A DNA stretch of 64,000 bases. Origin: Clostridia bacterium (GTDB taxonomy: Bacteria > Bacillota > Clostridia > Christensenellales > CAG-917). Shown here in pieces: positions 19,593 to 28,545 of the stretch (positions within the stretch are counted from its first letter, which is position 1; every line of letters starts with the position of its first letter). The notes beneath the pieces are model-generated. The model saw only the letters and a program-made list of their open reading frames with translations. It had not been told where the DNA came from and made no database searches. The stretch is from the NCBI GenBank assembly GCA_017618055.1, contig JAFZVB010000013.1, forward strand, positions 186,001-250,000, written 5' to 3'. The position numbers and the translations under genes are program-made.

Positions 19593-20522
19593 TTATTGAA
19601 AAAGTTGTGTAGACAAATATCTATCTCCACTATCTGGCAATATAACAACTATATTCTTTCCTTCGTTTTCTTTTCTTTGTGCAAGTTTAATACCTGCTGC
19701 AAGTGCTGCTCCGGATGAAATACCAACTAATACTCCTTCCTTCTTTCCAATGAGTTTGCCATATTCAAAAGCTTCATCGTTCTCTATGCAAATTACTTCG
19801 TCATAGATACCTGTATCTAAAACTTCTGGAACAAAGCCTGCACCAATACCTTGAATCTTATGTGGTCCTGCTACACCGCCAGATAATACTGGAGATGCTT
19901 TTGGCTCTACAGCAACAACTTTTACACTTGGTTTCTTTTCTTTTAAGAACTTGCCTGTTCCTGTTATTGTTCCACCGGTTCCTACACTTGAAACTAAGAT
20001 GTCTACACTACCGTTTGTATCTTCATAGATTTCTGGCCCTGTGGTTTCATAATGTATTCTTGGATTTGCTGGGTTAACGAATTGTCCTGCAATTATTGAA
20101 CCTGGGATTTCTTTTTTAAGTTCTTCTGCTTTTGCAATTGCTCCCTTCATTCCATCTTTTCCTGGTGTTAAGACAATCTTTGCGCCATATGCGGCTATTA
20201 ACTGTCTTCTTTCTACACTCATTGTGTCTGGCATAACTATAATGGCTTTATATCCTTTTGCTGTTGCAACAGAAGCAATGCCAATACCTGTATTACCAGA
20301 TGTTGGTTCTATAATGGTTGCACCTTGCTTTAGCAAACCTTTCTCTTCTGCATTTACTATCATGGAAATTGCAGCACGATCTTTAATGGATCCTGTTGGG
20401 TTAAAATATTCTAGTTTTGCAAATAACTTTGCTTTTAGTCCCAAGTCTTGCTCTATATGGACCAATTCTAGCAAAGGAGTTTTACCTATTAATTCAGCTG
20501 CACTTTTATAAACTTTTGCCAT
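19593..20522 (-). CDS. cysK: O-acetylserine sulfhydrylase (cysteine synthase)
   Basis: PLP enzyme of 309 residues that makes cysteine from O-acetylserine and sulphide. The PLP lysine lies in NPTGSIKDRAA. The substrate loop is PTSGNTGIGIA, and the phosphate-binding glycine loop is SSVGTGGTITGTGKFLKE. Length and motifs fit CysK well; a cystathionine beta-synthase would be longer. SD AAGG precedes ATG. It is the first gene of the cysK-ACT-UPF0210 operon. Confidence 0.95.
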   Translation of the reverse strand: MAKVYKSAAELIGKTPLLELVHIEQDLGLKAKLFAKLEYFNPTGSIKDRAAISMIVNAEEKGLLKQGATIIEPTSGNTGIGIASVATAKGYKAIIVMPDTMSVERRQLIAAYGAKIVLTPGKDGMKGAIAKAEELKKEIPGSIIAGQFVNPANPRIHYETTGPEIYEDTNGSVDILVSSVGTGGTITGTGKFLKEKKPSVKVVAVEPKASPVLSGGVAGPHKIQGIGAGFVPEVLDTGIYDEVICIENDEAFEYGKLIGKKEGVLVGISSGAALAAGIKLAQRKENEGKNIVVILPDSGDRYLSTQLFQ

Positions 20523-20557
20523 ATCATGCCTTCTTTAATATAAAAAATATTAGCAAT

Positions 20558-20587
20558 ATGTTAACTTATGATATTTAAAAAAGTCAA
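20558..20587 (-). promoter_or_regulatory. Probable promoter of cysK
   Basis: On the minus strand TTGACT (20582-20587) and TAACAT (20558-20563) are separated by 18 bp, giving a leader of about 30 nt. The -10 is poor, so confidence is moderate. Confidence 0.45.
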
Positions 20588-20625
20588 TTAAATAGAATTA
20601 TTCCACAATTTTTTAAGATATTGAT

Positions 20626-20655
20626 TTGACTATTTTATCGCAAAAGTTATATAAT
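20626..20655 (+). promoter_or_regulatory. Promoter of the abiE-like operon
   Basis: TTGACT (20626-20631) and a perfect TATAAT (20650-20655) are spaced 18 bp, about 22 bp before the antitoxin ATG. No clear inverted repeat overlaps it, although AbiEi antitoxins often autorepress. Confidence 0.65.
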
Positions 20656-20677
20656 ATTTGCGAATGAGGTAACCATA

Positions 20678-21277
20678 ATGAATGAATTAAATAAACAAAT
20701 ATTATCTAGAGTCAAAAAAGAAAAATACGGGGCTTTTTCAACAAGTGATTTTTTAGATTTAGCACCATACAAAAGTATTAGCAAAGCGTTAGAGCTCATG
20801 GAAGATTCTAAAATTATATGCAGAGCAAGAAGGGGCATCTATTATTTATCAGAATATGATGCAACACTCATGATATATAAAGCACCAAGCATTTTGGATA
20901 TTGCTACAGCCATAGCAAGACAATTTAATTGGATTATAATCCCTAGTGGCAATTATGCGTTAAATATTGTTGGAATATCGACACAAGTTCCAACAAAATA
21001 TGTATTTGTTTCAAGTGGTCCCTATAATGAATATGAAGTAAAAAATAATACCATCATTTTTAAACATGCGACTTCCAAAGAAATAACAAATTATTCCTAT
21101 AACATACTAATTGCAATTCAAGCGCTAAAAACAATAAAGAAGGAAAATGTTAACCAAGACATAATAAACAAACTTAAATGTTTTCTAACATCAGATGATA
21201 TCATAGAAATAAAGGCAAAAAGAAACAATATTACTTCTTGGATTTATGAAACTCTTAGTAAAATAGTGGGGGAATAG
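20678..21277 (+). CDS. AbiEi-like antitoxin (DUF6088 type)
   Basis: Protein of 199 residues with an N-terminal winged helix (YGAFSTSDFLDLAPYKSISKALELMEDSKIICRARRGIYYL), followed by an AbiEi-like core (IPSGNYALNIVGISTQVPTKYVFVS). In type IV AbiE systems this protein represses the operon and counteracts the toxin, giving abortive infection against phage. GAGG is 8 nt before ATG. The toxin gene starts 2 nt after the stop. The assignment rests on fold-level motifs and the partner gene. Confidence 0.85.
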   Translation: MNELNKQILSRVKKEKYGAFSTSDFLDLAPYKSISKALELMEDSKIICRARRGIYYLSEYDATLMIYKAPSILDIATAIARQFNWIIIPSGNYALNIVGISTQVPTKYVFVSSGPYNEYEVKNNTIIFKHATSKEITNYSYNILIAIQALKTIKKENVNQDIINKLKCFLTSDDIIEIKAKRNNITSWIYETLSKIVGE

Positions 21278-21279
21278 AA

Positions 21280-22284
21280 ATGTATAATATAGCAAAATTA
21301 ACAAATAAGCAAAGAGAAACGATATTCAATAGATATGTTTTAGATTTTGGAGGCAATATCGATATAATTGAAAAAGATTATTGGGTCACATTGATGTTGG
21401 ATTATCTTTTTCACAAAAGCGTTTTTAAGGATTATCTAATTTTTAAAGGCGGAACAAGTCTATCTAAATGTTTTAATATTATTGACAGATTTTCAGAAGA
21501 TATAGATCTTATCTTAAGATGGGATATTCTAACTAATGACAACCCAGATGATGAAAGAACAAAAACTCAACAGGAAAAATATAACCACAAAATTAATGAT
21601 TTGGCAGAAAGTTTTATAAAAGAAAAAGTTTTACCTGCGTTAACTACAGATTTTGAACATATCTTATTAACTAAGCCTATTTTTAAAATAGAAGAAGGAA
21701 ATCCTTGTGTGATTAACTTTTCTTATCCTCGCATTTCTGATATTAATAAATCAAACATTTTAAAAAACATTAGATTAGAGATTGGGCCATTAGCAGCTTT
21801 ATCCCCTACTGAAGAAGTCGCCATTTCTCCTTTGATTGCACGAATGGGACTTCCTTTAATGGATAATACATCTACTATTATTAAAACCGTATCGCCAGAA
21901 AGAACTTTTTGGGAAAAAGTATTGATATTACACCAAGAAGCACATAGGCCTATAGATAAAGATGTTCCTCTTAGATATTCTAGACATTATTATGATGTTT
22001 ACAAAATAAGCCAAACCATATACAAAGAGAAGGCTTATTCAAATTTACAACTATTAAAAATGGTTCGAGATTTTAAGACAAAATTCTACCCATCTTCATG
22101 GGCAAGCTATCAAACTGCAAAACCTGGTTCATTTAATTTGATTCCAAGTGAAAAACATCTTTCACAATTAAGCAATGACTTTAATAATATGAAAGAAATG
22201 ATTAATGATAGCTCGTTATCAAATTTTGAAGAATTACTAACAAAGTTAAAAGATATAGAAAAAGACTTAAATAATTTAGTTTAG
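21280..22284 (+). CDS. AbiEii/AbiGii-family nucleotidyltransferase toxin
   Basis: Toxin of 334 residues from the DUF1814/AbiEii nucleotidyltransferase family. The catalytic motif FKGGTSLSKCF is followed by FSEDIDLILR, with the two metal-binding aspartates. Downstream is SPERTFWEKVLILHQEAHRP, conserved in the family. AbiEii toxins modify nucleic acids; MenA-type relatives add nucleotides to tRNA. SD GGGGGAA overlaps the end of the antitoxin gene. The motifs look intact, so the toxin is probably active. Confidence 0.9.
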   Translation: MYNIAKLTNKQRETIFNRYVLDFGGNIDIIEKDYWVTLMLDYLFHKSVFKDYLIFKGGTSLSKCFNIIDRFSEDIDLILRWDILTNDNPDDERTKTQQEKYNHKINDLAESFIKEKVLPALTTDFEHILLTKPIFKIEEGNPCVINFSYPRISDINKSNILKNIRLEIGPLAALSPTEEVAISPLIARMGLPLMDNTSTIIKTVSPERTFWEKVLILHQEAHRPIDKDVPLRYSRHYYDVYKISQTIYKEKAYSNLQLLKMVRDFKTKFYPSSWASYQTAKPGSFNLIPSEKHLSQLSNDFNNMKEMINDSSLSNFEELLTKLKDIEKDLNNLV

Positions 22285-22288
22285 GAAT

Positions 22289-22345
22289 AAGAATAAACCC
22301 CTCGGTTTCCTAGAAAAACTAGCAAAACTTTGGGGCTATTCTTTT
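22289..22345 (+). terminator. Terminator of the abiE-like operon
   Basis: A long hairpin pairs AAGAATA (22289-22295) with TATTCTT (22337-22343) and CCCC with GGGG. A smaller CTAG-AAAAA-CTAG hairpin lies inside the loop. A short T-run follows (CTTTT). It lies 5 nt past the toxin stop. Confidence 0.65.
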
Positions 22346-22359
22346 AGGGGAATTAAGAT

Positions 22360-24075
22360 TTATGCTGATACACTTACATTGCTATATATGGTTGTTCTTC
22401 CATATGAATATGCATTTGTGAATGTGTATGTCGTTCCATCTATGGTTACACTATGACTGCCGGATGAATGTAAGGATGAAGAATATGTATTAACTCCAGT
22501 TCCTCTTGTTACATTGCCATATCCTAAGACTATTAATGTTCCTCCATTAATTCTTACAGAACTATCTGCATCTATAGCTGCTGCCATTTCACTATTTGGA
22601 CCACGTGTTATAACTACACCACCACTTTGTGTATATGTTCCATTACTGTCTATTCCGTCTGTGTCTCCATTAGGAGATACTGTGACATCTAAGTATCCTC
22701 CTGTGATATTTACTTGTGGTGTTGTTTTGCCACTCTTTGCGTTTACTCCATCATCATTTGCAGTAACATATGTTGTTCCACCAGAGATATTAATAATGTT
22801 TGCTTCTAATCCTTCATATGAACTATCTATCTCAACGATTCCACCTGCGATATTTAATACATAGTCTGCATGAATTGCATCTGCGCCAGATACAGCTTGT
22901 TGTCCGCCCCAAGATCCTGGTCTTCCTGAACCTCCTGGACCCATTCTTCCACCAGCTGTACTTGTTATTGGAGAATATACTACCATCTTTATAGAACCAC
23001 CAAGGATGTTAATTGTTCCTTGTCCTGTTTCTCCAGTTTCAAAGGTTGTACCATAATTTGCATGGAGACCATCATCATAACTCTTAATATCTATTGTTCC
23101 ACCAGAGATTGTTAAGATGTTTTCAACCTTAACACCTTTGTATGATGTTGTACTTGCGCTAGATGCTGTATAACCACTATATGATCCTGTGTAGATTGTT
23201 ACGTATGGTGAATTTCCGTCTGTGTCTTCACTCATAGTGAAGTTGTGTGCAGATTGGATACCATCTCCTGCTGCATATACTGTTACGGAAGCTGTTCCAG
23301 TGATGGTTATATCTCCTCTTGTTACACCTTTCTTGTTTGCATCTGTATTCTCTGTTTTGAGACCATCTCCGTTTGTAGAAATTGCAACTACACTACCACT
23401 TGAAATTGTTATGGAATCATTACCCTTTATTGCATTATTGTATGCTGTAACTTTAAGAGAAAGATTTTTAATCTTTAAGTCTTTTGTTGTGTGGATTCCA
23501 TTGTTATATGATGCTTCTATAACAAGCGTACCTTTTCCTTTTAGTGTGAGATCTGTTTTTGCATAGATTGCGCCTTCACCTAATGTGTCTGTATCTACTG
23601 TCTTTGCGCTTCTAGTATCCTTAATTACATTCTCTGTATCTTTTTGTGCTGAGATATCTACACTATCTGCTGTGAGGATTTTAATTGGTGAGTCTTGGTT
23701 GTATTCAATTGTTACACCATTTAACTCTATAACTACTGCATCATCTTCTCCTGCTTCAACCACGATTTGTCCGTTTAGATATCCAGTTAAAGAATATGTA
23801 CCTGCTGTGGTTATTGTGTAAATATTATTCTTTTGAGAATAAGTGCCATCCTCTGTTGTTATTTCAAATGCCGTATCCTGAGATACTTCCGTTGCAGAAA
23901 TTGAATCATCTGTTACTGCCGCTTCACTTGATCCTGTGTTAGTTGTACCCTCTACTTGTGTTGTGTTATTTACAATGGTATTTGCAAGGTCTGTTAAATT
24001 AGAACATGCAAACAATGTGAACATAGCCATTGAAAGAACTAGTACTAACATTAAAATTAAAATCTTCTTTTTCAT
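22360..24075 (-). CDS. Carbohydrate-binding beta-helix lipoprotein (DUF4353-like)
   Basis: Secreted lipoprotein of 571 residues from ATG 24075. The lipobox is FACS with Cys near residue 24. The rest is a Thr/Ser-rich chain of short beta-strands with repeated ISGGTIDI, INISGGT and VRINGGTL turns, typical of the Cthe_2159-type (DUF4353) parallel beta-helix that binds acidic polysaccharides. A Gly/Arg-rich insertion (GGRMGPGGSGRPGSWGG) interrupts it near residue 390. A GTG 18 nt upstream is in frame, but AAGGAG lies 6 nt before the chosen ATG. The binding target cannot be told from sequence. Confidence 0.8.
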   Translation of the reverse strand: MKKKILILMLVLVLSMAMFTLFACSNLTDLANTIVNNTTQVEGTTNTGSSEAAVTDDSISATEVSQDTAFEITTEDGTYSQKNNIYTITTAGTYSLTGYLNGQIVVEAGEDDAVVIELNGVTIEYNQDSPIKILTADSVDISAQKDTENVIKDTRSAKTVDTDTLGEGAIYAKTDLTLKGKGTLVIEASYNNGIHTTKDLKIKNLSLKVTAYNNAIKGNDSITISSGSVVAISTNGDGLKTENTDANKKGVTRGDITITGTASVTVYAAGDGIQSAHNFTMSEDTDGNSPYVTIYTGSYSGYTASSASTTSYKGVKVENILTISGGTIDIKSYDDGLHANYGTTFETGETGQGTINILGGSIKMVVYSPITSTAGGRMGPGGSGRPGSWGGQQAVSGADAIHADYVLNIAGGIVEIDSSYEGLEANIINISGGTTYVTANDDGVNAKSGKTTPQVNITGGYLDVTVSPNGDTDGIDSNGTYTQSGGVVITRGPNSEMAAAIDADSSVRINGGTLIVLGYGNVTRGTGVNTYSSSLHSSGSHSVTIDGTTYTFTNAYSYGRTTIYSNVSVSA

Positions 24076-24168
24076 ATTGAACTCCTTTGTCACAGAAGAG
24101 TTATCTGCAACTGTCAGTTTCAGTATAAAAAAGGATTGTTAAAGAAAAATTAAAATTTTGAAAATTTT

Positions 24169-25065
24169 TTATTTTATGTTTTCTGGGTAAAAATCAAAGG
24201 TGAAATTGTTTAGTTTTTCCCACTCTCTAATATCTGTCATAGAGGACTTAATATAGTCTATTGCCTTTTGTCCATTTGGCAAAATCTCCTCTTCTGTATA
24301 AACCTTGTCTGCTTTGATGAATTTAATATCTGCCAAATTGCATGCCAGCAATAAGTTTTCTTTTTCATATGTAAATAGATTTTCGCCAATCTTAATTAAA
24401 GACATTGTAGGTATGTGTGTGTATACATCCATAATCTTTAATACTTCTTTTGCTTTATCTACAGAATATGTCTCTTTTGGATTGGATGGATAGATATTAT
24501 TTGGAGCAACATAGACAACACTTTCTCTTTTGGAACTCTCTCTTAAAATAATTTGATATGTTTCTTCTGGAGTAAGTTTTGTGGTATCTAGAATGAGATC
24601 ATAATTTCTGAAATCATACATATTTACATTGTAAACTTTGTTGTATCTATCATTTTCCATGTCTCTTCTCTTTACGAGTTCGCTCATGGCTTCTTCTCTG
24701 CTCTTGTATGTCTCTTCTTTGCTTTCTCTCTTTCCGAATACTCTATCTGCTGCTGTTGCTGGTCTAATTAGGAGGTGGACCTTATATACATCTTTTAAGA
24801 AATGCCATGCCATTCTGGAATCGAAAACTATGTTCTTTCCTTTATTGGCTTCGCCATAGTCCATTAACTTTTTGTCTATTGCATAGTCATAAGAATAATC
24901 TGTCTTGCTTCTTTCATTAAGTTCAAGAGTACTGATTCCTAATTCATTTGCATATTCTCTTTGTATCTTCCCAGTACTGAAAATATCATAGCCATCTAAA
25001 TCACGGAATAATGCACAAAGTGCCGTTTTACCACTACCTAATTGACCATTTAATGCAATAAACAT
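24169..25065 (-). CDS. P-loop kinase (cytidylate kinase-like) with extra C-terminal domain
   Basis: Cytoplasmic protein of 298 residues. Residues 1-190 are a nucleoside/nucleotide kinase fold: the P-loop GQLGSGKT at 7-14, the IVFDSRMAWHFL strand, and an Arg-rich lid (VKRRDMENDRYNKVYNVN). The C-terminal 100 residues (from NNIYPSNPKETYSV, with YTHIPTMSLIKIGENLFTYE) form a second domain that I do not recognise. Substrates may be CMP or another small molecule. GGGAG lies 9 nt before ATG. It is a single gene just downstream of the his operon. Confidence 0.65.
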   Translation of the reverse strand: MFIALNGQLGSGKTALCALFRDLDGYDIFSTGKIQREYANELGISTLELNERSKTDYSYDYAIDKKLMDYGEANKGKNIVFDSRMAWHFLKDVYKVHLLIRPATAADRVFGKRESKEETYKSREEAMSELVKRRDMENDRYNKVYNVNMYDFRNYDLILDTTKLTPEETYQIILRESSKRESVVYVAPNNIYPSNPKETYSVDKAKEVLKIMDVYTHIPTMSLIKIGENLFTYEKENLLLACNLADIKFIKADKVYTEEEILPNGQKAIDYIKSSMTDIREWEKLNNFTFDFYPENIK

Positions 25066-25166
25066 AACTTTTTACTCCCAATAAGATTTTTAACATTCTA
25101 CATTTTATAAGTAAAAATGTAAACAAATTAACATTATACCCTATATTTTTTCTTGAATTTATTTTC

Positions 25167-25184
25167 CTTGAAAAATTTTTCAAG
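25167..25184. other. 18-bp perfect palindrome downstream of hisIE
   Basis: CTTGAAAAA followed by TTTTTCAAG forms a perfect palindrome 5 nt after the hisIE stop. As RNA it would be a hairpin, but no T-run follows on the minus strand, so it is a weak terminator at best. It could also protect the mRNA 3' end. Confidence 0.4.
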
Positions 25185-25189
25185 AAAAA

Positions 25190-25843
25190 CTACTTCATCG
25201 TTTCTTGTTTGACTTTCTTGTCTATAACATGTCTCTTTTCAAGTTCTGCAATGATGTCTTTTGTACTAATTCCCATTTGAACCATAAGAACCATAACATG
25301 ATATACAAGATCACTAATTTCATAGATGGTTTCTTCTTTGCTTCCACCCTTTCCAGCAACTATAACCTCTGTGCTTTCTTCTCCAACTTTCTTAAGAATT
25401 TTGTCTAAGCCTTTGTCGAAAAGATATGTTGTATAAGAACCTTCTTGTGGGTTTGTTTTTCTACCTTTAATGAGTTCATATAATCCATCTAATGAGAATT
25501 GTTTTAATTCTTCAGATACCCAAACGATATTCTCCCCATCAAAGCAAGAATCAAGTCCCGTATGACAAGCTGGGCCATCTTTTACAACCTCTACAACTAA
25601 TGCATCTTTATCACAGTCTGCAATGATAGAAACAACGTGTTGATAATTCCCACTTGTTTCACCCTTTGTCCAGAAACATTGTCTAGATCTACTCCAGAAA
25701 CATGTTAATCCTTTTTCAATGCTAGTCTTTAGACTCTCTTTATTCATATAGGCAACTGTTAGTACCTTTTTTGAATAGTGATCTTGTACAACTGCTGGGA
25801 TTAATCCGTTGCTATCAAACTTTAATTCATCTGCGCTTATCAT
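25190..25843 (-). CDS. hisIE: Bifunctional phosphoribosyl-AMP cyclohydrolase / phosphoribosyl-ATP pyrophosphatase
   Basis: Fused HisI and HisE, 217 residues, catalysing steps 2 and 3 of histidine synthesis. Residues 1-110 are HisI, with the zinc and metal ligands in CFWSRSRQCFWTKGETSGN, DCDKDALVVEV and GPACHTG. Residues 120-205 are HisE, with YTTYLFDKGLDKILKKVGEE and an EVIVAGKG helix. It is the last gene of the his operon, 15 nt after hisF, with SD GGAG 8 nt before ATG. Confidence 0.95.
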   Translation of the reverse strand: MISADELKFDSNGLIPAVVQDHYSKKVLTVAYMNKESLKTSIEKGLTCFWSRSRQCFWTKGETSGNYQHVVSIIADCDKDALVVEVVKDGPACHTGLDSCFDGENIVWVSEELKQFSLDGLYELIKGRKTNPQEGSYTTYLFDKGLDKILKKVGEESTEVIVAGKGGSKEETIYEISDLVYHVMVLMVQMGISTKDIIAELEKRHVIDKKVKQETMK

Positions 25844-25858
25844 ATCTATTTCTCCATT

Positions 25859-26617
25859 TTATAATCTTACTTCAATTCCATTTGCTCTTAAGTCTTTCTT
25901 TAAATCCTTAATGTCTACTTGCTTGAAATGGAATATACTTGCTGCAAGTCCTGCATCTACTCCCTTACAACTCTTAAAAAGTGTTGTAAAATCTTCTTTG
26001 CATCCAGCACCGCCAGAAGCAATTACTGGAATACTTACTTTTGCACATATAGCATCTAACATTTCGAGGTCAAAACCTTTCTTAACGCCATCTGTATCTA
26101 TACTATTTACAACCAATTCTCCTGCTCCTTCTTCTTGTCCTTTGTATGCCCATTCTATTGCGTCTATACCAGTATTCTCTCTTCCGCCTTTGGCAAATAT
26201 CTTAAATTCACCATCTACTCTCTTTATGTCCATAGAAAGAACCACACATTGGCTACCATATTTTTTAGCTGCTTCGTTAATGATACTTGGATTGTATATT
26301 GCACCAGTATTTACACTAACTTTATCTGCTCCTCTTTTAAGAACTCTATCGAAATCCTCAACGGAACTAATACCACCACCAACAGTTAAAGGAATGAATA
26401 TTTGCTTTGCAACATTTACTAGTGTATCTGCAAAAAGCTTTCTTCCTTCTGCTGAAGCAGTAATATCATAGAAGACTAATTCATCTGCACCAGAGTCATT
26501 ATAGAACTTAGCCATCTCAACTGGATCCTCTACATCTCTAAGGTCTCCAAATTTTACGCCTTTAACAACACGTCCGTTACGTATGTCTAGGCATGGTATA
26601 ATACGCTTTGCTAACAT
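25859..26617 (-). CDS. hisF: Imidazole glycerol phosphate synthase subunit HisF
   Basis: TIM-barrel cyclase subunit of 252 residues. With HisH it converts PRFAR to imidazole glycerol phosphate and AICAR. It starts MLAKRIIPCLDIRNGRVVKG with the catalytic Asp, then LTVGGGISSVEDF. The second catalytic Asp is in VNSIDTDGVKKGFD. Its start shares one nucleotide with the hisA stop (TAATG), so it is translationally coupled. Confidence 0.97.
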   Translation of the reverse strand: MLAKRIIPCLDIRNGRVVKGVKFGDLRDVEDPVEMAKFYNDSGADELVFYDITASAEGRKLFADTLVNVAKQIFIPLTVGGGISSVEDFDRVLKRGADKVSVNTGAIYNPSIINEAAKKYGSQCVVLSMDIKRVDGEFKIFAKGGRENTGIDAIEWAYKGQEEGAGELVVNSIDTDGVKKGFDLEMLDAICAKVSIPVIASGGAGCKEDFTTLFKSCKGVDAGLAASIFHFKQVDIKDLKKDLRANGIEVRL

Positions 26618-27330
26618 TACTTAATTGCCTCCAATGCTTCTTTTAAATCTATCTTCTTTTCATATAATGCTTTGCCAATTATAGCACCATATATTTCATA
26701 ATCTTTTAACACCTTTAGTTCATCTATAGAACTAATTCCACCAGATGCTGTTATGTTTATGTTCTTAATTTTAGATAGTCTGCTATATACTTCTAAATTA
26801 GTTCCTTGAAGAAGTCCGTCTTTAGAAATATCTGTATATATAATGTATTTGCAACCATCATCTGCAAGTTTAGAACAGAAGTCTTCAGATTCCATATCTG
26901 TAACCATATTCCAACCGTGAATTGCAACCTTACCATTATTAGCATCTACACCAATGGCAACACTATCTGCATAGTCCTTTAGGACTAATTTGGTGAAATC
27001 TGGATTTTCTATTGCAACTGTTCCAAGTATTACTCTCTTTGCACCTGCATTTAAATAATTACGTATTCTTTCTAAATCCCTAATTCCACCACCAACTTCA
27101 ACATTGATACCTACTTCTTTAACAATATTAGTTATAATTCCATAGTTCATAGCCTTACCGGTTTTGGCACCATCTAAATCTACAACGTGCATCCACTCTG
27201 CACCGACCTCTTTATAAGACTTTGCTACATCTATTGGATCTACGTCATAAATCTTCATATCTGCATAGTTGCCTTGTCTTAAACGGACAACCTTGCCATC
27301 TTTTATGTCTATTGCAGGAAATAATATCAT
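26617..27330 (-). CDS. hisA: Phosphoribosylformimino-5-aminoimidazole carboxamide ribotide isomerase HisA
   Basis: Half-barrel-repeat TIM-barrel isomerase of 237 residues, step 4 of the pathway. It starts MILFPAIDIKDGKVVRLRQG with the catalytic Asp8. The second Asp is in YTDISKDGLLQGTNLE, and the phosphate-binding loops are EVGGGIRDLERI and TASGGISSIDEL. It overlaps hisH by 4 nt (ATGA) and hisF by 1 nt. Confidence 0.97.
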   Translation of the reverse strand: MILFPAIDIKDGKVVRLRQGNYADMKIYDVDPIDVAKSYKEVGAEWMHVVDLDGAKTGKAMNYGIITNIVKEVGINVEVGGGIRDLERIRNYLNAGAKRVILGTVAIENPDFTKLVLKDYADSVAIGVDANNGKVAIHGWNMVTDMESEDFCSKLADDGCKYIIYTDISKDGLLQGTNLEVYSRLSKIKNINITASGGISSIDELKVLKDYEIYGAIIGKALYEKKIDLKEALEAIK

Positions 27331-27932
27331 TTTAGTTCTCCAAATGCTCTTAATATATTAAGCCCAACTTCACCACTCTTTTCTGGGTGGAATTGTGTGC
27401 CATATACGTTTTTGTTCCAAACTACACCTGTTACATCTATAGCGTAGTTAGATGTTGCCGCAACATACTTAGGTTCTGTCTTTGCATAGAATGAATGTAC
27501 GTAATATACGTAATCCTTATCTTTTATGTATTTAAATAAAGGACAATTTTTTTGTGTAAAGTCTAATGCATTCCATCCCATGTGTGGAACTTTGTATTCT
27601 TTAGGGATATCAAATTGAACAACATCTCCTGGGATGAATCCTAATCCTTCATATTCTCCAAATTCATAGGACTTTTCTAAAAGGAGTTGCATTCCTAAAC
27701 ATATTCCTAATAATGGTTTCTTTTCTGCTTCTTCTTTAATTACAAGAATTAAGCCTGTACTCTCTAGTTTTGCTTTAGCATCTCCAAAAGCACCAACACC
27801 AGGCAAAATGATTTTGTCTGCATCTCTTAAGTCCTTCTCATCTGAAGTTATCTTGGATTCAAGTCCAAGGTAATCTAAAGAACTTTTTAAAGAGAAAAGA
27901 TTCCCTACTCCGTAATCTACTATTGCTATCAT
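27327..27932 (-). CDS. hisH: Imidazole glycerol phosphate synthase glutaminase subunit HisH
   Basis: Class I glutamine amidotransferase of 201 residues that passes ammonia to HisF. It starts MIAIVDYGVGNLFSLKSSL. The nucleophile Cys lies in LLGICLGMQLL. The His-Glu pair is in YGTQFHPEKSGEVG. A longer reading frame extends 24 codons upstream inside hisB, but that sequence is not HisH-like. The ATG at 27932 overlaps the hisB stop as ATGA, so I place the start there. Confidence 0.95.
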   Translation of the reverse strand: MIAIVDYGVGNLFSLKSSLDYLGLESKITSDEKDLRDADKIILPGVGAFGDAKAKLESTGLILVIKEEAEKKPLLGICLGMQLLLEKSYEFGEYEGLGFIPGDVVQFDIPKEYKVPHMGWNALDFTQKNCPLFKYIKDKDYVYYVHSFYAKTEPKYVAATSNYAIDVTGVVWNKNVYGTQFHPEKSGEVGLNILRAFGELK

Positions 27933-28543
27933 GCTAATTTTCCTTTTGTGGATGGTATTGCGTTTGGATTTCTTGGATCCATTGCTACTGCTTGCTTTAA
28001 GCATCTTGCAAGTGCTTTAAATATTCCTTCTACAATGTGGTGTATATTTGTACCTGCAAATTTTTCTATGTGGAGTGTTATTCCAGCATTGCGAGAGAAA
28101 GCTATCATGAATTCTTCAACTAGTTCTGTATCCATATCTCCAACCTTGTATTCGTTTGGGAACTCAACATTGAAGCAAAGCATTCCTCTATCTGAAAAAT
28201 CTATAGCAGACATAATTAGTGCTTCATCCATTGGTAAAAGGATCCAGCCATATCTGTTTATTCCTTTCTTGTCTCCTAATGCTTCCTTAAATGCCATTCC
28301 AAGACAAATACCAATATCTTCTATTGAGTGGTGGAAATCAACCTCTACATCTCCCTTGCATTTAATGGACATATCTACGCAAGAATGTTTTGCAAAGAGT
28401 TCCATCATGTGATTGAAGAAGCCACAGCCTGTGTCTATAAGACTCTTTCCATCTTCAGACATATAGTTGCCTGTTCCATCTAAATTGATTTTAATTTCAA
28501 TATCTGTTTCATTGGTTTTACGTTTAATTACTGCTTCTCTCAT
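27929..28543 (-). CDS. hisB: Imidazoleglycerol-phosphate dehydratase HisB
   Basis: Manganese-dependent dehydratase of 204 residues, monofunctional with no phosphatase domain. Conserved metal-binding clusters are FFNHMMELFAKHS and DFHHSIEDIGICLG in the first half, and NIHHIVEGIFKALARCL in the second. Because this HisB lacks the histidinol-phosphatase half, a separate phosphatase is needed. It is 2 nt after hisC and overlaps hisH by 4 nt. Confidence 0.97.
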   Translation of the reverse strand: MREAVIKRKTNETDIEIKINLDGTGNYMSEDGKSLIDTGCGFFNHMMELFAKHSCVDMSIKCKGDVEVDFHHSIEDIGICLGMAFKEALGDKKGINRYGWILLPMDEALIMSAIDFSDRGMLCFNVEFPNEYKVGDMDTELVEEFMIAFSRNAGITLHIEKFAGTNIHHIVEGIFKALARCLKQAVAMDPRNPNAIPSTKGKLA

Positions 28544-28545
28544 AA

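Noticed and set aside
22800-23821. Plus-strand reading frames opposite the beta-helix lipoprotein
   Set aside because: By-products of the repetitive Thr/Gly/Ile coding; no SD or domain.
27933-28004. Longer start for hisH
   Set aside because: The extra codons overlap hisB in another frame and are not HisH-like; the ATGA overlap at 27932 is the natural start.
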